40,654 nucleotides of DNA, from contig CAZCYD010000022.1 of assembly GCA_964502735.1 (NCBI GenBank), positions 1-40,654 of the forward strand. Direction: 5' to 3'. The stretch comes from JACKAN01 sp964502735. Its GTDB lineage: Bacteria; Bdellovibrionota; Bdellovibrionia; Bdellovibrionales; UBA1609. The position numbers and the translations under genes were made by a program. The notes below the pieces were generated by a model. That model was not told the DNA's origin and ran no database searches. It worked only from the letters and a program-made list of their open reading frames with translations. This document shows, piece after piece, positions 9,115 through 17,056 of this stretch (its first letter is position 1; the number at the start of each line of letters is the position of its first letter).

Positions 9115-10935
9115 TCAAGACTGTGATTTAAATTCGAAAGCAAAAAATGTAACATCATCATGAAGCATCTCGTTACCGCGAAAAGTGTAAGCGTCTTTTA
9201 AAATATTTTCTGTAATAGCTTGTAATTCCTTGTGATTATTAAATGCAGAAACAAGACTTCTTAAAAACTTCCCATCGCCCCACTGTTGTTTTTCACTGTT
9301 CGTCACCTCAGTCAGACCATCAGTATAAAAGATGAGCCTATCCCCGGGGGTAATTTGCAACTCGCTTTCTTCAAAGACACCCAAGGGATCCTCTCCCAAT
9401 CGCGCCCCCTGATTGCCGATTATTGGAGTCACATGCTTGCGCTTATAGGACTCTCCCTCTTGAGGCTTTAACAAATAGGGAGTGTCATGACTGGCATTCG
9501 TAAAGGTAAATCTGCCCGTCTTAAACTCTAAGCACCCAACAAAAAAAGTCATCAAAACTTGTCCTCCTGATGAGGCCGCTATAGACTGATTTAGGTAACT
9601 CATGATTTCCGAAGTCTTCAATCCGCTCATATTTTGAATGACTGTAGCCGCCGACTTCGCAGCACTTGTAATAAGGGCCGCCGACACTCCATGACCAGTG
9701 GCATCTCCAATCCAAAAATACGCCCGATCCTCTAACACATTATAATTGTACCAATCCCCACCGCACTCACTGGCCGGCTCATAAAAACCAGACACTTCTA
9801 TACGCTCATCGAGATAATAATTACTTGGAAAGAGCATACTCTGAACGGTCTGCGCTGTTTTTAACTCACCCTCCATGCGTGCTTTCTCCGCTGTCTCCTT
9901 GAGCAGCTCTTGAATCTTGTCTGTCATTAAGTTGAAGCCAGTTGCCAAAACACCAATTTCATCTTTTGATTCAATTTTGACCTTTGTATTCAGATCACCA
10001 CCGATAATTTTGTTTACCGCTTCATACAATTGCGAAATATTATAAGTTAATCGACTGGCACCCAAAACGCTGACGACAATCGCCACTCCCAAAATAAATA
10101 ACACAAGCAAACCCGTCTTGACTGATATCACCTTGAGAGCCTCCAGTGCGACAGATTTTGGAATAACGGACATCATAAAATACGGTGCAACACTTGTTGA
10201 AACAGAAGCCACTAAGTAACTTTCTTTGGCCAACTGAATCTCTTTAACTTGAGTTGCAGCCCTCTCCTCCCAATCTAACTTATCCATGATCGAAGCTAAA
10301 ACCTCCTCGCTTACAGCATGGGGAGGGTGAATTGGCGACATAAAAACTTTTTTTTCATTATTGATAAGATAGTAATTCTGTAATTTTGGGTTATAAAAAT
10401 TTTCAACAAAAGTGGAATTGGAAAACATGGCAGTTGCGTAGATTTCCCCTTCTGCACCCCTAACAGGAACAGTTAAAGTCCAAGCCTGCTCAACCCCAGT
10501 TGGTCTCCCAATTTTTGGTCCTTTCCCTTTAATATCCTGAAGATTTTGCCTAAGCCAATTCAATTCTAATTTTTCTGATTTGTTAAGAATCTCGCTAATT
10601 ATTGTTACACTGCCGTCACTATTTAATCTTAATAGATAAAAGCTCTGAACATCCGAAAGCCTCTTTATATACTGTGCCACACTTGTCGAAATCTTTCCTT
10701 GCGCATCTAAAGGTCGATTTAAAATGAATCTCAGTCTCTCCAAAGCCAAACCCACATCTGTATTAAACATCATGGCTGTGTTTTTAGAACTCTGAAGGGT
10801 GGAGTCAAAAACGTAGGCAATTTTGTCGTTTTTATACTCAGAAATGGAGAGATAAAACTGAGTCAGCAAGGCAGAGGCCACCAGGACAATAGTCAGGACT
10901 AGAAGTTTAATTTTTACTGAAATAACACACCCCAC
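9115..10935 (-). CDS. Membrane PP2C-family serine phosphatase (SpoIIE/RsbU-type) with extracytoplasmic sensor and HAMP
   Basis: A 606-residue membrane protein predicted to dephosphorylate a Ser/Thr-phosphorylated partner, classically an anti-sigma-factor antagonist. TM1 spans about 8-27, a periplasmic Cache-like sensor about 30-272, TM2 about 275-293, HAMP about 294-346 and the SpoIIE-type catalytic domain about 375-600. The metal-binding acidic residues are present: GGDW (Asp394), GDATGHG (Asp411), YTDGLTE and HDDVT. GTG at 10935 is the only usual start codon in the open stretch downstream of a good promoter (10948-10975). The predicted leader is only a few nucleotides and has no Shine-Dalgarno site. 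It is the first gene of the five-gene signalling operon. No STAS-domain or SpoIIAB-like kinase gene lies in the window, so its substrate is encoded elsewhere or differs. Confidence 0.92.
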   Translation of the reverse strand: MGCVISVKIKLLVLTIVLVASALLTQFYLSISEYKNDKIAYVFDSTLQSSKNTAMMFNTDVGLALERLRFILNRPLDAQGKISTSVAQYIKRLSDVQSFYLLRLNSDGSVTIISEILNKSEKLELNWLRQNLQDIKGKGPKIGRPTGVEQAWTLTVPVRGAEGEIYATAMFSNSTFVENFYNPKLQNYYLINNEKKVFMSPIHPPHAVSEEVLASIMDKLDWEERAATQVKEIQLAKESYLVASVSTSVAPYFMMSVIPKSVALEALKVISVKTGLLVLFILGVAIVVSVLGASRLTYNISQLYEAVNKIIGGDLNTKVKIESKDEIGVLATGFNLMTDKIQELLKETAEKARMEGELKTAQTVQSMLFPSNYYLDERIEVSGFYEPASECGGDWYNYNVLEDRAYFWIGDATGHGVSAALITSAAKSAATVIQNMSGLKTSEIMSYLNQSIAASSGGQVLMTFFVGCLEFKTGRFTFTNASHDTPYLLKPQEGESYKRKHVTPIIGNQGARLGEDPLGVFEESELQITPGDRLIFYTDGLTEVTNSEKQQWGDGKFLRSLVSAFNNHKELQAITENILKDAYTFRGNEMLHDDVTFFAFEFKSQS

Positions 10936-10947
10936 CTGTCGATATAT

Positions 10948-10975
10948 ATTATAGAGAGAACAACAACTTTGTAAA
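10948..10975 (-). promoter_or_regulatory. Sigma70-type promoter of the PP2C/kinase operon
   Basis: Reading the minus strand, TTTACA (10975-10970) is separated by 16 bp from a perfect TATAAT (10953-10948). The predicted transcription start, about 7 nt downstream near 10941, leaves only about six bases before the GTG at 10935. The message would be nearly leaderless, which fits the lack of a Shine-Dalgarno sequence. The whole promoter sits in the 48-bp gap shared with the divergent FecR gene. Confidence 0.6.
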
Positions 10976-10983
10976 TCAATATT

Positions 10984-12876
10984 ATGGCATCTATAGACTT
11001 AAAACTAAGCGATAAAATAATTATAGCCACAGGCATAGTCTTGAGTTTGAGCTCTCTTGTTATCTGGAACTCACCCAATCTTATGGCTTACTTTCTCGAT
11101 GCAAAACTCCATCAAAAATCTCAGCCCATAGGTCAAATCAACAAAGCCTTAAACGACACAAGACGACGCTACGGTGGAAGTTTAAGTTGGTACCCCTTGG
11201 GGAAGAACCAAACTCTCTACGAAAATGACACTCTATTCTCCGGAGAGGATTCCTCTGCCGAAATCCAAATTCAATCTGGAGATAACCACTTGTCACTAAC
11301 TATGACATCAAACACTATGTTGAGTCTAAGTGCTGCAAACGGAGACAGCTTACTAAATTTGGAGTTAGGTTCAATTGCCTCAATTTTAAAAAAAGGTCAG
11401 AAATTAAAACTCAAAATTGGTGGCACAGAGACAACTCTTCAAGCCGCCCAAGACTCTAAGCTTAGAGTCGTAAGCACAACCAAAGGACAAGCTCTACTTA
11501 GCTCTCAATCTGGACAAATTGACGTCATCAGTGGTACCGAAAAAAAGAATTTAACACCTGAAACACTCATCAATATACAAGACAATAAAATAACTACACA
11601 GGAAGTCGAATTTAAATATATGCAACCACGCGATGGACAACCCATTATTCTTTCTGAAAAAGAAAAAATCCCTTTTCTCTGGCAAAACAAATTTCAAAGG
11701 GCTAGAACTCTTAGTTTACAGGTCTCTCAGGATAGTTCTTTCAGTTCTATAGTGGCCGAATCTGATGCTGGGTCAGAAATATTAGCCGAAGAGCTAACAA
11801 AATCTGGATCTTACTACTGGAGGCTTTTGGATAAAAAAAACATGCAAAGCTCAAATATTCAGTTCTTTGAAATCATAAAAAAAGAAGATTTGCGCCACTT
11901 ATTTCCCCAGGATGAACACTTCGAAAAAACAAATCAAGATCAATTGAATTTAGAGTTTAAATGGACCACTCCTGCCTGGTCGCAATCTTTCCAATTGGAA
12001 ATTGCAACGGATTCTGATTTTAAAAATGTTCTACACTCTAAATCAATAAATGATAATAAAATTACAATCACGCTGCCTCGGGGCAGATATTTCTGGCGCC
12101 TTCAAACAGAAGTTGCCAAAAACAACCAAAAAGTTATAACCACCCCTACTGAATTTGCCATAGGGGTGCAGAATTCTTTTCAAGAATTCTTAGACAGCTT
12201 AACCCCTCCCACTCCGACACAATCCACGCCAGCGGCGACCCCCAAAAAACTACCCTCTAGTCATAAGTACGCTAACGCCAAACTTACTTTTCAACCTATT
12301 GAGGCCTGGGTTGAAAAGATCTCACCAGACGATTCTGAACCTCCTCGTCAAATTAAAATTAACATCAACAAAAGCCGAGAGGACAGTGATGTTCTGATTG
12401 AAGTTGCCGACAATAGAAGTTTCGAAAAATCTGAAAAAAAAATCACAAAAAATAAAACTGAGACATTCAATCTCAACGAAACCGGTACCTACTACGTAAA
12501 AGCTAACTACGTTAACGATAAAAAACAAATCATTGAAAGCCCTCAAGCACAAATGCAGTTCCCTTACAGAGTGGAGTACTTTGTTGAAACACCAAAACTC
12601 ATTCAACCCGACAACAACTTAAAAATGGTTTCATTTGGCGAGGCTCAACTCTCACTCTACTTTGAATGGCGAAAAAATAAACATTCAGATAAATATGTTT
12701 TTCAACTGAGTGCAAATGCTGACTTCTCTCGAGTCCTGACAGAGAAGATAACTACAGACAATAGTCATTATTTAAACGAAAACTTCCTGCAAGAAAAACT
12801 CTTTTGGCGAGTAAAGGCTCTGTACAAAAACTCAGAGTCCAATTGGAGCTCCCCCAGAGTGATTCACCTAAAATAA
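10984..12876 (+). CDS. FecR-domain envelope protein with FN3-like modules
   Basis: A 630-residue protein. A signal-anchor TM (about 12-29) is followed by a FecR-type domain (about 45-175; IGQINKAL...LYENDTLFSGEDSSAEIQI). Three or more Ig/FN3-like modules follow, each ending in a Y/F-F/Y-W-R signature: SYYWRLLDKK (about 275-285), RYFWRLQTE (about 360-372) and LFWRVKALY near the C terminus. A Pro/Thr-rich linker lies near 410-425. It most likely sits in the periplasm, tethered to the inner membrane. It is related to the product at 1417-3777 but lacks the C-terminal barrel. It is divergent from the PP2C gene across 48 bp, so the two are probably co-regulated. Its stop is 8 bp from that of the convergent hexapeptide-repeat gene. 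The ATG at 10984 has no clear ribosome-binding site. Function unknown. Confidence 0.8.
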   Translation: MASIDLKLSDKIIIATGIVLSLSSLVIWNSPNLMAYFLDAKLHQKSQPIGQINKALNDTRRRYGGSLSWYPLGKNQTLYENDTLFSGEDSSAEIQIQSGDNHLSLTMTSNTMLSLSAANGDSLLNLELGSIASILKKGQKLKLKIGGTETTLQAAQDSKLRVVSTTKGQALLSSQSGQIDVISGTEKKNLTPETLINIQDNKITTQEVEFKYMQPRDGQPIILSEKEKIPFLWQNKFQRARTLSLQVSQDSSFSSIVAESDAGSEILAEELTKSGSYYWRLLDKKNMQSSNIQFFEIIKKEDLRHLFPQDEHFEKTNQDQLNLEFKWTTPAWSQSFQLEIATDSDFKNVLHSKSINDNKITITLPRGRYFWRLQTEVAKNNQKVITTPTEFAIGVQNSFQEFLDSLTPPTPTQSTPAATPKKLPSSHKYANAKLTFQPIEAWVEKISPDDSEPPRQIKININKSREDSDVLIEVADNRSFEKSEKKITKNKTETFNLNETGTYYVKANYVNDKKQIIESPQAQMQFPYRVEYFVETPKLIQPDNNLKMVSFGEAQLSLYFEWRKNKHSDKYVFQLSANADFSRVLTEKITTDNSHYLNENFLQEKLFWRVKALYKNSESNWSSPRVIHLK

Positions 12877-12884
12877 TATCTAAT

Positions 12885-13715
12885 CTAAAAGACTTCACCG
12901 TCGCCAATTTGTGTTTTTGGTAAAACTACGCTGTGTGGCCTTACCGTGGCATTCGCTCCAATAACAGCACCACCCATAATGCTAGACTTAAGGCCTATGT
13001 TAGCCCCCTCTTTGATAATCACAGGGGCCAAAATCAGAATTCCCTTCTGGCCGTAATGAGCTAAAATATGAACGGACCCCCCCACCGTTACATAGTCGCC
13101 GATTTCTATAAGGCAAGGGTCTGATATATTTGTGGAATTTATAATAACCCCTTTGCCAATCTTCATCCCCATCATGATGTAAAAAAAGTTAACTAGTGGT
13201 GATGGAGTAATTAGATCTAAAAAAGTGTATCTTACAATGTAAACAAGAGCGTTGTGCACATACCACGGAACCGTCTGAACCGATCTCCAATTTCCTCGCC
13301 AAGGTTTCAATTTTAGTCGCAAAATAAAATTTACAGCAGGAGCCACCAAAATGATACTCATCCCATACAAAAAATAACCAAAAGATAAAGCTACACCCAT
13401 TGCCAAAGAATAAATTGTCAAGCTGCTCGAACCCGTATAATCGTGAACCGCAGCCAATAAAGCCACAGAGGGAGCTAGCGACACTCCTATGACTAGAATA
13501 CAAAGAGAAATAATAGGAATTAATACAATTAGAAAACTCAAAGTTTTAAACTTGCGGATAAAAATCTCGAATAGCCCCAACAAACCCTTTTTGTCGCTTG
13601 TTGTGTCGTGGCGATTAAATTTTTTAATTCTGGGCGCATCGAAGTCCCTGAGTATCTCTAATTCCTTTCCTGAATCCTCATTATCTGTTTTGACAGCCCT
13701 ATTTTCTTTAGTCAT
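12885..13715 (-). CDS. Membrane protein with C-terminal left-handed beta-helix (hexapeptide-repeat transferase-like)
   Basis: A 276-residue protein. A hydrophilic N-terminal stretch (1-50) precedes three predicted membrane helices (about 55-78, 85-105, 112-135). A helical region follows, then hexapeptide-repeat coils from about 180 to the end, with imperfect [LIV]-G-x4 repeats such as IGKGVII, IGDYVTVG, IGLKSS and IGANATV. This resembles the C-terminal part of Pls/PosA-type and acyltransferase-like beta-helix proteins that act at the membrane. The catalytic His of hexapeptide acetyltransferases is not clearly identifiable, though HILAHYG lies in the right region. It ends soon after the last coil (IGDGEVF), with no C-terminal cap helix. 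It is divergent from the thioesterase gene. Substrate unknown. Confidence 0.7.
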   Translation of the reverse strand: MTKENRAVKTDNEDSGKELEILRDFDAPRIKKFNRHDTTSDKKGLLGLFEIFIRKFKTLSFLIVLIPIISLCILVIGVSLAPSVALLAAVHDYTGSSSLTIYSLAMGVALSFGYFLYGMSIILVAPAVNFILRLKLKPWRGNWRSVQTVPWYVHNALVYIVRYTFLDLITPSPLVNFFYIMMGMKIGKGVIINSTNISDPCLIEIGDYVTVGGSVHILAHYGQKGILILAPVIIKEGANIGLKSSIMGGAVIGANATVRPHSVVLPKTQIGDGEVF

Positions 13716-13780
13716 AAGATTATGATTCCATTAACTCAACCGCTTGCCAAGCTTTAAAATCCCGCACTTACTGGTCTATA

Positions 13781-13809
13781 TTGTAATCTCTAAAGTTTTG
13801 TACTATTAA
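13781..13809 (+). promoter_or_regulatory. Candidate promoter of the thioesterase gene
   Basis: TTGTAA (13781-13786), a 17-bp spacer and TATTAA (13804-13809). The predicted start of transcription falls within about 2 nt of the ATG at 13818. No Shine-Dalgarno sequence precedes that ATG, so the message may be leaderless. The match to consensus is only moderate at each hexamer. Confidence 0.35.
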
Positions 13810-13817
13810 GTACTTAA

Positions 13818-14234
13818 ATGGATAATAAAGAAGTCATACACACCTACAATTTTGAAGTTCTCTACCAACATCTGGATATTTTTGGCCACGTTAACCATGC
13901 CGCTTATCTTAATATTTTTGAAGAGGCTCGTTGGGATCTCATTGAATCTAATGGGTATGGCTTGAACACCATTATTGAACGACAACAGGGCCCCACAATT
14001 CTTGAAGTTCAAATTCGCTTCAAAAGCGAGCTTAAGTTCAAGGAAAAGGCCAAAATTGAAACCTATAGGTCGCCAGAAATTGGTAAAATTATGCCTCTTG
14101 AGCAGGCCCTGTTTGACTCCACAGGGAAACTCTGTTCAGCAGCCACTTTTAAATTTGCCTTTTTTGATATGAAAAAAAGAAAGTTGATAGAACCTACACA
14201 AGACTGGCTAAAAGCTATAAAGACAATCCCCTAA
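13818..14234 (+). CDS. Acyl-CoA thioesterase, hotdog-fold 4HBT family
   Basis: A 138-residue single hotdog domain, the usual length for YbgC/FadM-like thioesterases, which hydrolyse acyl-CoA thioesters in the cytoplasm. The motif LDIFGHVNHAAYLNIFEEAR (about 19-38) carries the conserved Asp, followed by the HVNH turn and the Y.N.FEEAR helix typical of 4-hydroxybenzoyl-CoA thioesterase relatives. Later strands (LEVQIRFKSELKF, AATFKFAFFD) fit the fold. No Shine-Dalgarno site is visible. It converges on the uridine kinase gene with a 17-bp gap. The acyl-chain preference cannot be inferred. Confidence 0.88.
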   Translation: MDNKEVIHTYNFEVLYQHLDIFGHVNHAAYLNIFEEARWDLIESNGYGLNTIIERQQGPTILEVQIRFKSELKFKEKAKIETYRSPEIGKIMPLEQALFDSTGKLCSAATFKFAFFDMKKRKLIEPTQDWLKAIKTIP

Positions 14235-14251
14235 TCAATAACGCAAAGAAT

Positions 14252-14911
14252 TTAAAATATGCCGTCAATGAGTTCCAAACCCTCGCAATTCTGGGCCAGT
14301 TCACCAAAACCTATTTCTATCAGATAGGATTTTATTTTGAGAGAAAAATTCTCTGTGCCAGAATAGATATAGTCAGCAAACTTCTTAGAGGGTTCAACAA
14401 ACTGATCGTGCATGGGTTTAACAGTTTCATAAAACTGCTTCCGCACCCCCTTTTCTGTTCGACCACGCTCCTTAACATCTCTAGTTAACCGCCTTTCATA
14501 ACGAATATCTTCTGGAGTATCGATGAAAACCTTGGAATCTAAAACTTCACAAACTCTCTGCTGCGACAAAATTAGAATTCCATCTGTAATTATAATCGGC
14601 TTGGGAGTAAGATGAGTTACTGTTTTCAATCTTTTATGAGTTTTAAAACAGTACTGAGGAACCATTATCTCTTGATAAGATTTTAAAAGACTTAAATGAA
14701 GGGCTAAAAGTGAAAAATCAATTGCACTCGGGTGATCATAATTTATGCTTCCATCACCTTTAAAGTTAGCACTTTGATCAAAGTAGTAAGAGTCCTGCAA
14801 TAAAATTGAACAGTTTTTTTCGCCCAATATTTTTTGCAAACACCTAGCGAATGTCGTTTTACCGCTTCCACTACCTCCCGAAACTCCAATAATAAAACTC
14901 GACGATCTCAC
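14252..14911 (-). CDS. udk: Uridine kinase
   Basis: A 219-residue P-loop kinase predicted to phosphorylate uridine (and usually cytidine) to the monophosphate in pyrimidine salvage. The Walker A motif GGSGSGKT is at about 12-19. The nucleoside-binding region is represented by QDSYY and the family motif NYDHPSAIDF. Further on come TDGIL, the lid region ERRLTRDVKERGRT and a PMHDQFVEPSKK-type C-terminal motif, all in the usual order. The length is close to the 213 residues of E. coli Udk. It starts with GTG directly abutting the TAA of prfC (no intergenic base), so translation is probably coupled to RF3. It may prefer another nucleoside. Confidence 0.9.
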   Translation of the reverse strand: MRSSSFIIGVSGGSGSGKTTFARCLQKILGEKNCSILLQDSYYFDQSANFKGDGSINYDHPSAIDFSLLALHLSLLKSYQEIMVPQYCFKTHKRLKTVTHLTPKPIIITDGILILSQQRVCEVLDSKVFIDTPEDIRYERRLTRDVKERGRTEKGVRKQFYETVKPMHDQFVEPSKKFADYIYSGTENFSLKIKSYLIEIGFGELAQNCEGLELIDGIF

Positions 14912-16501
14912 TTAAGCTCCTGTAAACCTGAACTCTAAATCTGGATTCTCTTTCTGTAGCCAGTTTAAATCCCACTCCTTCGCCAACAGCACAACGGGTT
15001 TGTCTGCATGATCCATATAGAGCTTACTCCCACCTTGGATAGTGCTCTCCATCTTACTGCCATCTTTTTTCACTGGCCACCTGGCAACGCTAAGGGGTTG
15101 CCGGTCCAAAGTTACGTTGAGGCCGTATTCGTCATTCAATCGATAAAGTAAAACATCAAATTGCAACTCTCCAACGACTCCAATAATAGGGTCCTGTTTA
15201 CCCCAAAACGGATCGTAAAAAAGCTGAACCGTTCCCTCTTCAGACAACTGCTGAACAGCTTTCTGCAACTGTTTTCTCTTTAAGGGATCTTTTATAGTCA
15301 GTTTGGCAAAAACTTCGGGCGAAAACCTCGGCATAGGCTCAAATTCAATAATTTTTCCCTCACTAATAGAGTCGCCAATTTGGAAGTGTCCACTGTCATT
15401 CACCCCGACAATGTCTCCAGAGTAGGCCACGTCCACAGTTTCTCTATCTTGGGCCATGAATTGATTCGCATAAGCTAGACGGATTTCTTTATTTAACCTT
15501 GCGTGTTTAACCTTCATTCCTCTTTCAAATTTTCCTGAGCATATGCGCACAAAGGCCACTCGATCGCGATGCTTTCGATCCATATTGGCTTGTATTTTAA
15601 AAACAAAACCGGAAAACTTTTCACCTTTTGCATCCACATAGTTTCCCTCAACTGTTTTGCGAACAGACGGGGCCGGGGCATATTGAGCAAAGAGCTCAAT
15701 AAAAAGATCGACTCCCCAAGAAAATTTGGCACTCCCAAAGGTCATGGGACTAATTTTACCTGCAAGAAATTCTTTCTCGTCAAACTCCCCCTGAGCTACA
15801 TCTAACAGCTCCATGTCTTCATTCAACTTATCAAATAATTCTTTTCCAACCCGGCTCAAAATACTCTCGTCATCGGGGCCACTGACATCCACAACTTCTG
15901 GCTCGACCTTTCCCTTCTCAAAGTAATAAACCTTGTTTTTCAGTCGGTGGTACAAACCCTTAAATAGCCCCCCCATACCGATGGGCCAAGTCACAGGATA
16001 GCACTTAATACCCAATGTGTTCTCAACATCATCAATCAGCTCGATGGGGTCCTTCCCCTCTCTGTCCATCTTATTGGCAAAGGTAAAAATTGGAATTTGA
16101 CGGAGACGACAAACTTCATAAAGTTTGCGCGTTTGATTTTCTACACCTTTTGCAGCATCAATAAGCATTGCCGAGCTGTCCGCCGCCATTAGGGTTCTAT
16201 ACGTGTCTTCACCAAAGTCTTTATGGCCAGGAGTATCCAAAAGATTTATTCTTAATCCCTCATAATCAAACTGCATAACACTCGAAGTTATAGAAACCCC
16301 TCTTTCTTTCTCCATGGACATCCAATCTGATGTGGCCGCCTTAGAACCGGCTTTACCTTTGACCTCGCCAGCAACTCGAATGGCCCCCCCTGCATAGAGT
16401 ATTTTTTCAGTAATCGTGGTTTTACCTGCATCAGGGTGAGAAATAATGGCAAAAGTCCTACGCCTACTGATTTCTTTTTTGATTTCAACAACATCCATCA
16501 T
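14912..16501 (-). CDS. prfC: Peptide chain release factor 3 (RF3)
   Basis: A GTPase that recycles RF1/RF2 from the ribosome after peptide release. From the ATG at 16501 it is 529 residues, exactly the length usual for PrfC. It starts IKKEISRRRTFAIISHPDAG, with the G1 loop SHPDAGKTT at about 21-29, then the switch region GVSITSSVMQF, G3 DTPGHKDF and G4 NKMD, followed by EF-Tu-like domain II and the RF3 C-terminal domain. A TTG six codons upstream of the first ATG is open but would add residues not seen in the family. The gene precedes udk without a gap. RF3 is common but not universal in bacteria, and all GTPase motifs here are intact. Confidence 0.96.
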   Translation of the reverse strand: MMDVVEIKKEISRRRTFAIISHPDAGKTTITEKILYAGGAIRVAGEVKGKAGSKAATSDWMSMEKERGVSITSSVMQFDYEGLRINLLDTPGHKDFGEDTYRTLMAADSSAMLIDAAKGVENQTRKLYEVCRLRQIPIFTFANKMDREGKDPIELIDDVENTLGIKCYPVTWPIGMGGLFKGLYHRLKNKVYYFEKGKVEPEVVDVSGPDDESILSRVGKELFDKLNEDMELLDVAQGEFDEKEFLAGKISPMTFGSAKFSWGVDLFIELFAQYAPAPSVRKTVEGNYVDAKGEKFSGFVFKIQANMDRKHRDRVAFVRICSGKFERGMKVKHARLNKEIRLAYANQFMAQDRETVDVAYSGDIVGVNDSGHFQIGDSISEGKIIEFEPMPRFSPEVFAKLTIKDPLKRKQLQKAVQQLSEEGTVQLFYDPFWGKQDPIIGVVGELQFDVLLYRLNDEYGLNVTLDRQPLSVARWPVKKDGSKMESTIQGGSKLYMDHADKPVVLLAKEWDLNWLQKENPDLEFRFTGA

Positions 16502-16505
16502 AAAT

Positions 16506-16673
16506 CTACTCGCTTTCAACCACGATAGGCCCTGCTTTTAAGTTGTGTCGCACAAAACTTTCCAACGGAGTGGACAGGCTCCTAAAACTAAGTGTTTTCA
16601 CAAATATATTCAAGACTCTTCTTAAGAGACCCTTGCCAAGAAATCCCTTGTAGACTATAACGCTGTTAACCAT
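16506..16673 (-). CDS. Possible small basic protein upstream of prfC (doubtful)
   Basis: A 55-codon open frame starts at an ATG whose bases overlap the divergent ferredoxin ATG (CATG shared), and its stop lies 4 bp before the prfC ATG. The product would be basic, beginning MVNSVIVYKGFLGKG and ending GPIVVESE. For: it fills an otherwise empty 170-bp gap and sits at operon spacing from prfC. Against: no Shine-Dalgarno sequence, no recognised family, and an overlapping divergent start. It could be chance. Confidence 0.22.
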   Translation of the reverse strand: MVNSVIVYKGFLGKGLLRRVLNIFVKTLSFRSLSTPLESFVRHNLKAGPIVVESE

Positions 16674-16905
16674 GCCAGATAAAAACAATAAATATCCCGA
16701 TAATAAGCCTGGAAAGTTCTATGTCGACAAAGAGTGCATAGCTTGCGACGCTTGCGTATTAGCTGCACCCGATAACTTTACAATGAACGAAGACGATGGC
16801 CACGCCTATGTCAAAATACAACCCTCCTCTCCTGAAGAGGAAGATCTATGCAAAGAAGCCATGGAAGGGTGTCCAGTAGAAGCCATTGGCTGCGATGGGG
16901 AGTAG
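16672..16905 (+). CDS. Ferredoxin, single [4Fe-4S] cluster
   Basis: A 77-residue acidic electron carrier. Cys22, Cys25 and Cys28 form a C-x2-C-x2-C motif (CIACDAC), with a remote Cys67 followed by Pro (GCPVEAI). This is the ligand set of monocluster [4Fe-4S] ferredoxins of the Thermotoga/Desulfovibrio type. Two extra Cys (60 and 74) are present. The hydrophilic N-terminal tail (1-15) is probably disordered. No Shine-Dalgarno site precedes the ATG. It is convergent with psd, and the gap between them is filled by the long palindrome starting 4 bp after its stop. The redox partner is unknown. The FAD oxidoreductase at 17919 is the nearest redox gene. Confidence 0.9.
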   Translation: MPDKNNKYPDNKPGKFYVDKECIACDACVLAAPDNFTMNEDDGHAYVKIQPSSPEEEDLCKEAMEGCPVEAIGCDGE

Positions 16906-16908
16906 TAC

Positions 16909-17038
16909 CCATTCCAAAAAATCGCGCATCTCAACCTTTATGAATGCACCTCACGCGGAGTTCTGCAGCCTCAAGGCTGCAGCTGTTTGAGCATGAGGTG
17001 CATTCATAAAGGTTGAGATGCGCGATTTTTTGGAATGG
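16909..17038. repeat. Long palindromic element, copy A (45-bp perfect arms, 40-nt structured loop)
   Basis: Left arm 16909-16953 and right arm 16994-17038 are perfect reverse complements over 45 bp. The loop (16954-16993) holds an inner hairpin CTGCAGCC-TCAA-GGCTGCAG (16963-16982). A6 on the left and T6 on the right sit 7 bp inside the ends, so either transcript carries a U-tract on the 3' side. The element lies between the convergent ferredoxin and psd genes, where a bidirectional terminator would be expected. It is homologous to the element at 38543-38677, sharing loop and outer ends. The homologous region probably extends a few bases further out (TACC...). Confidence 0.93.
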
Positions 17039-17056
17039 AAATGGGGCCCTTCAAGC

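Noticed and set aside
16909..17038. Palindromic elements as CRISPR, integron attC or REP/REPIN units
   Set aside because: There is no regular repeat-spacer array. The arms are perfect and far longer than attC or REP hairpins, and the attC core-site motifs and REP tetranucleotide heads are not present.
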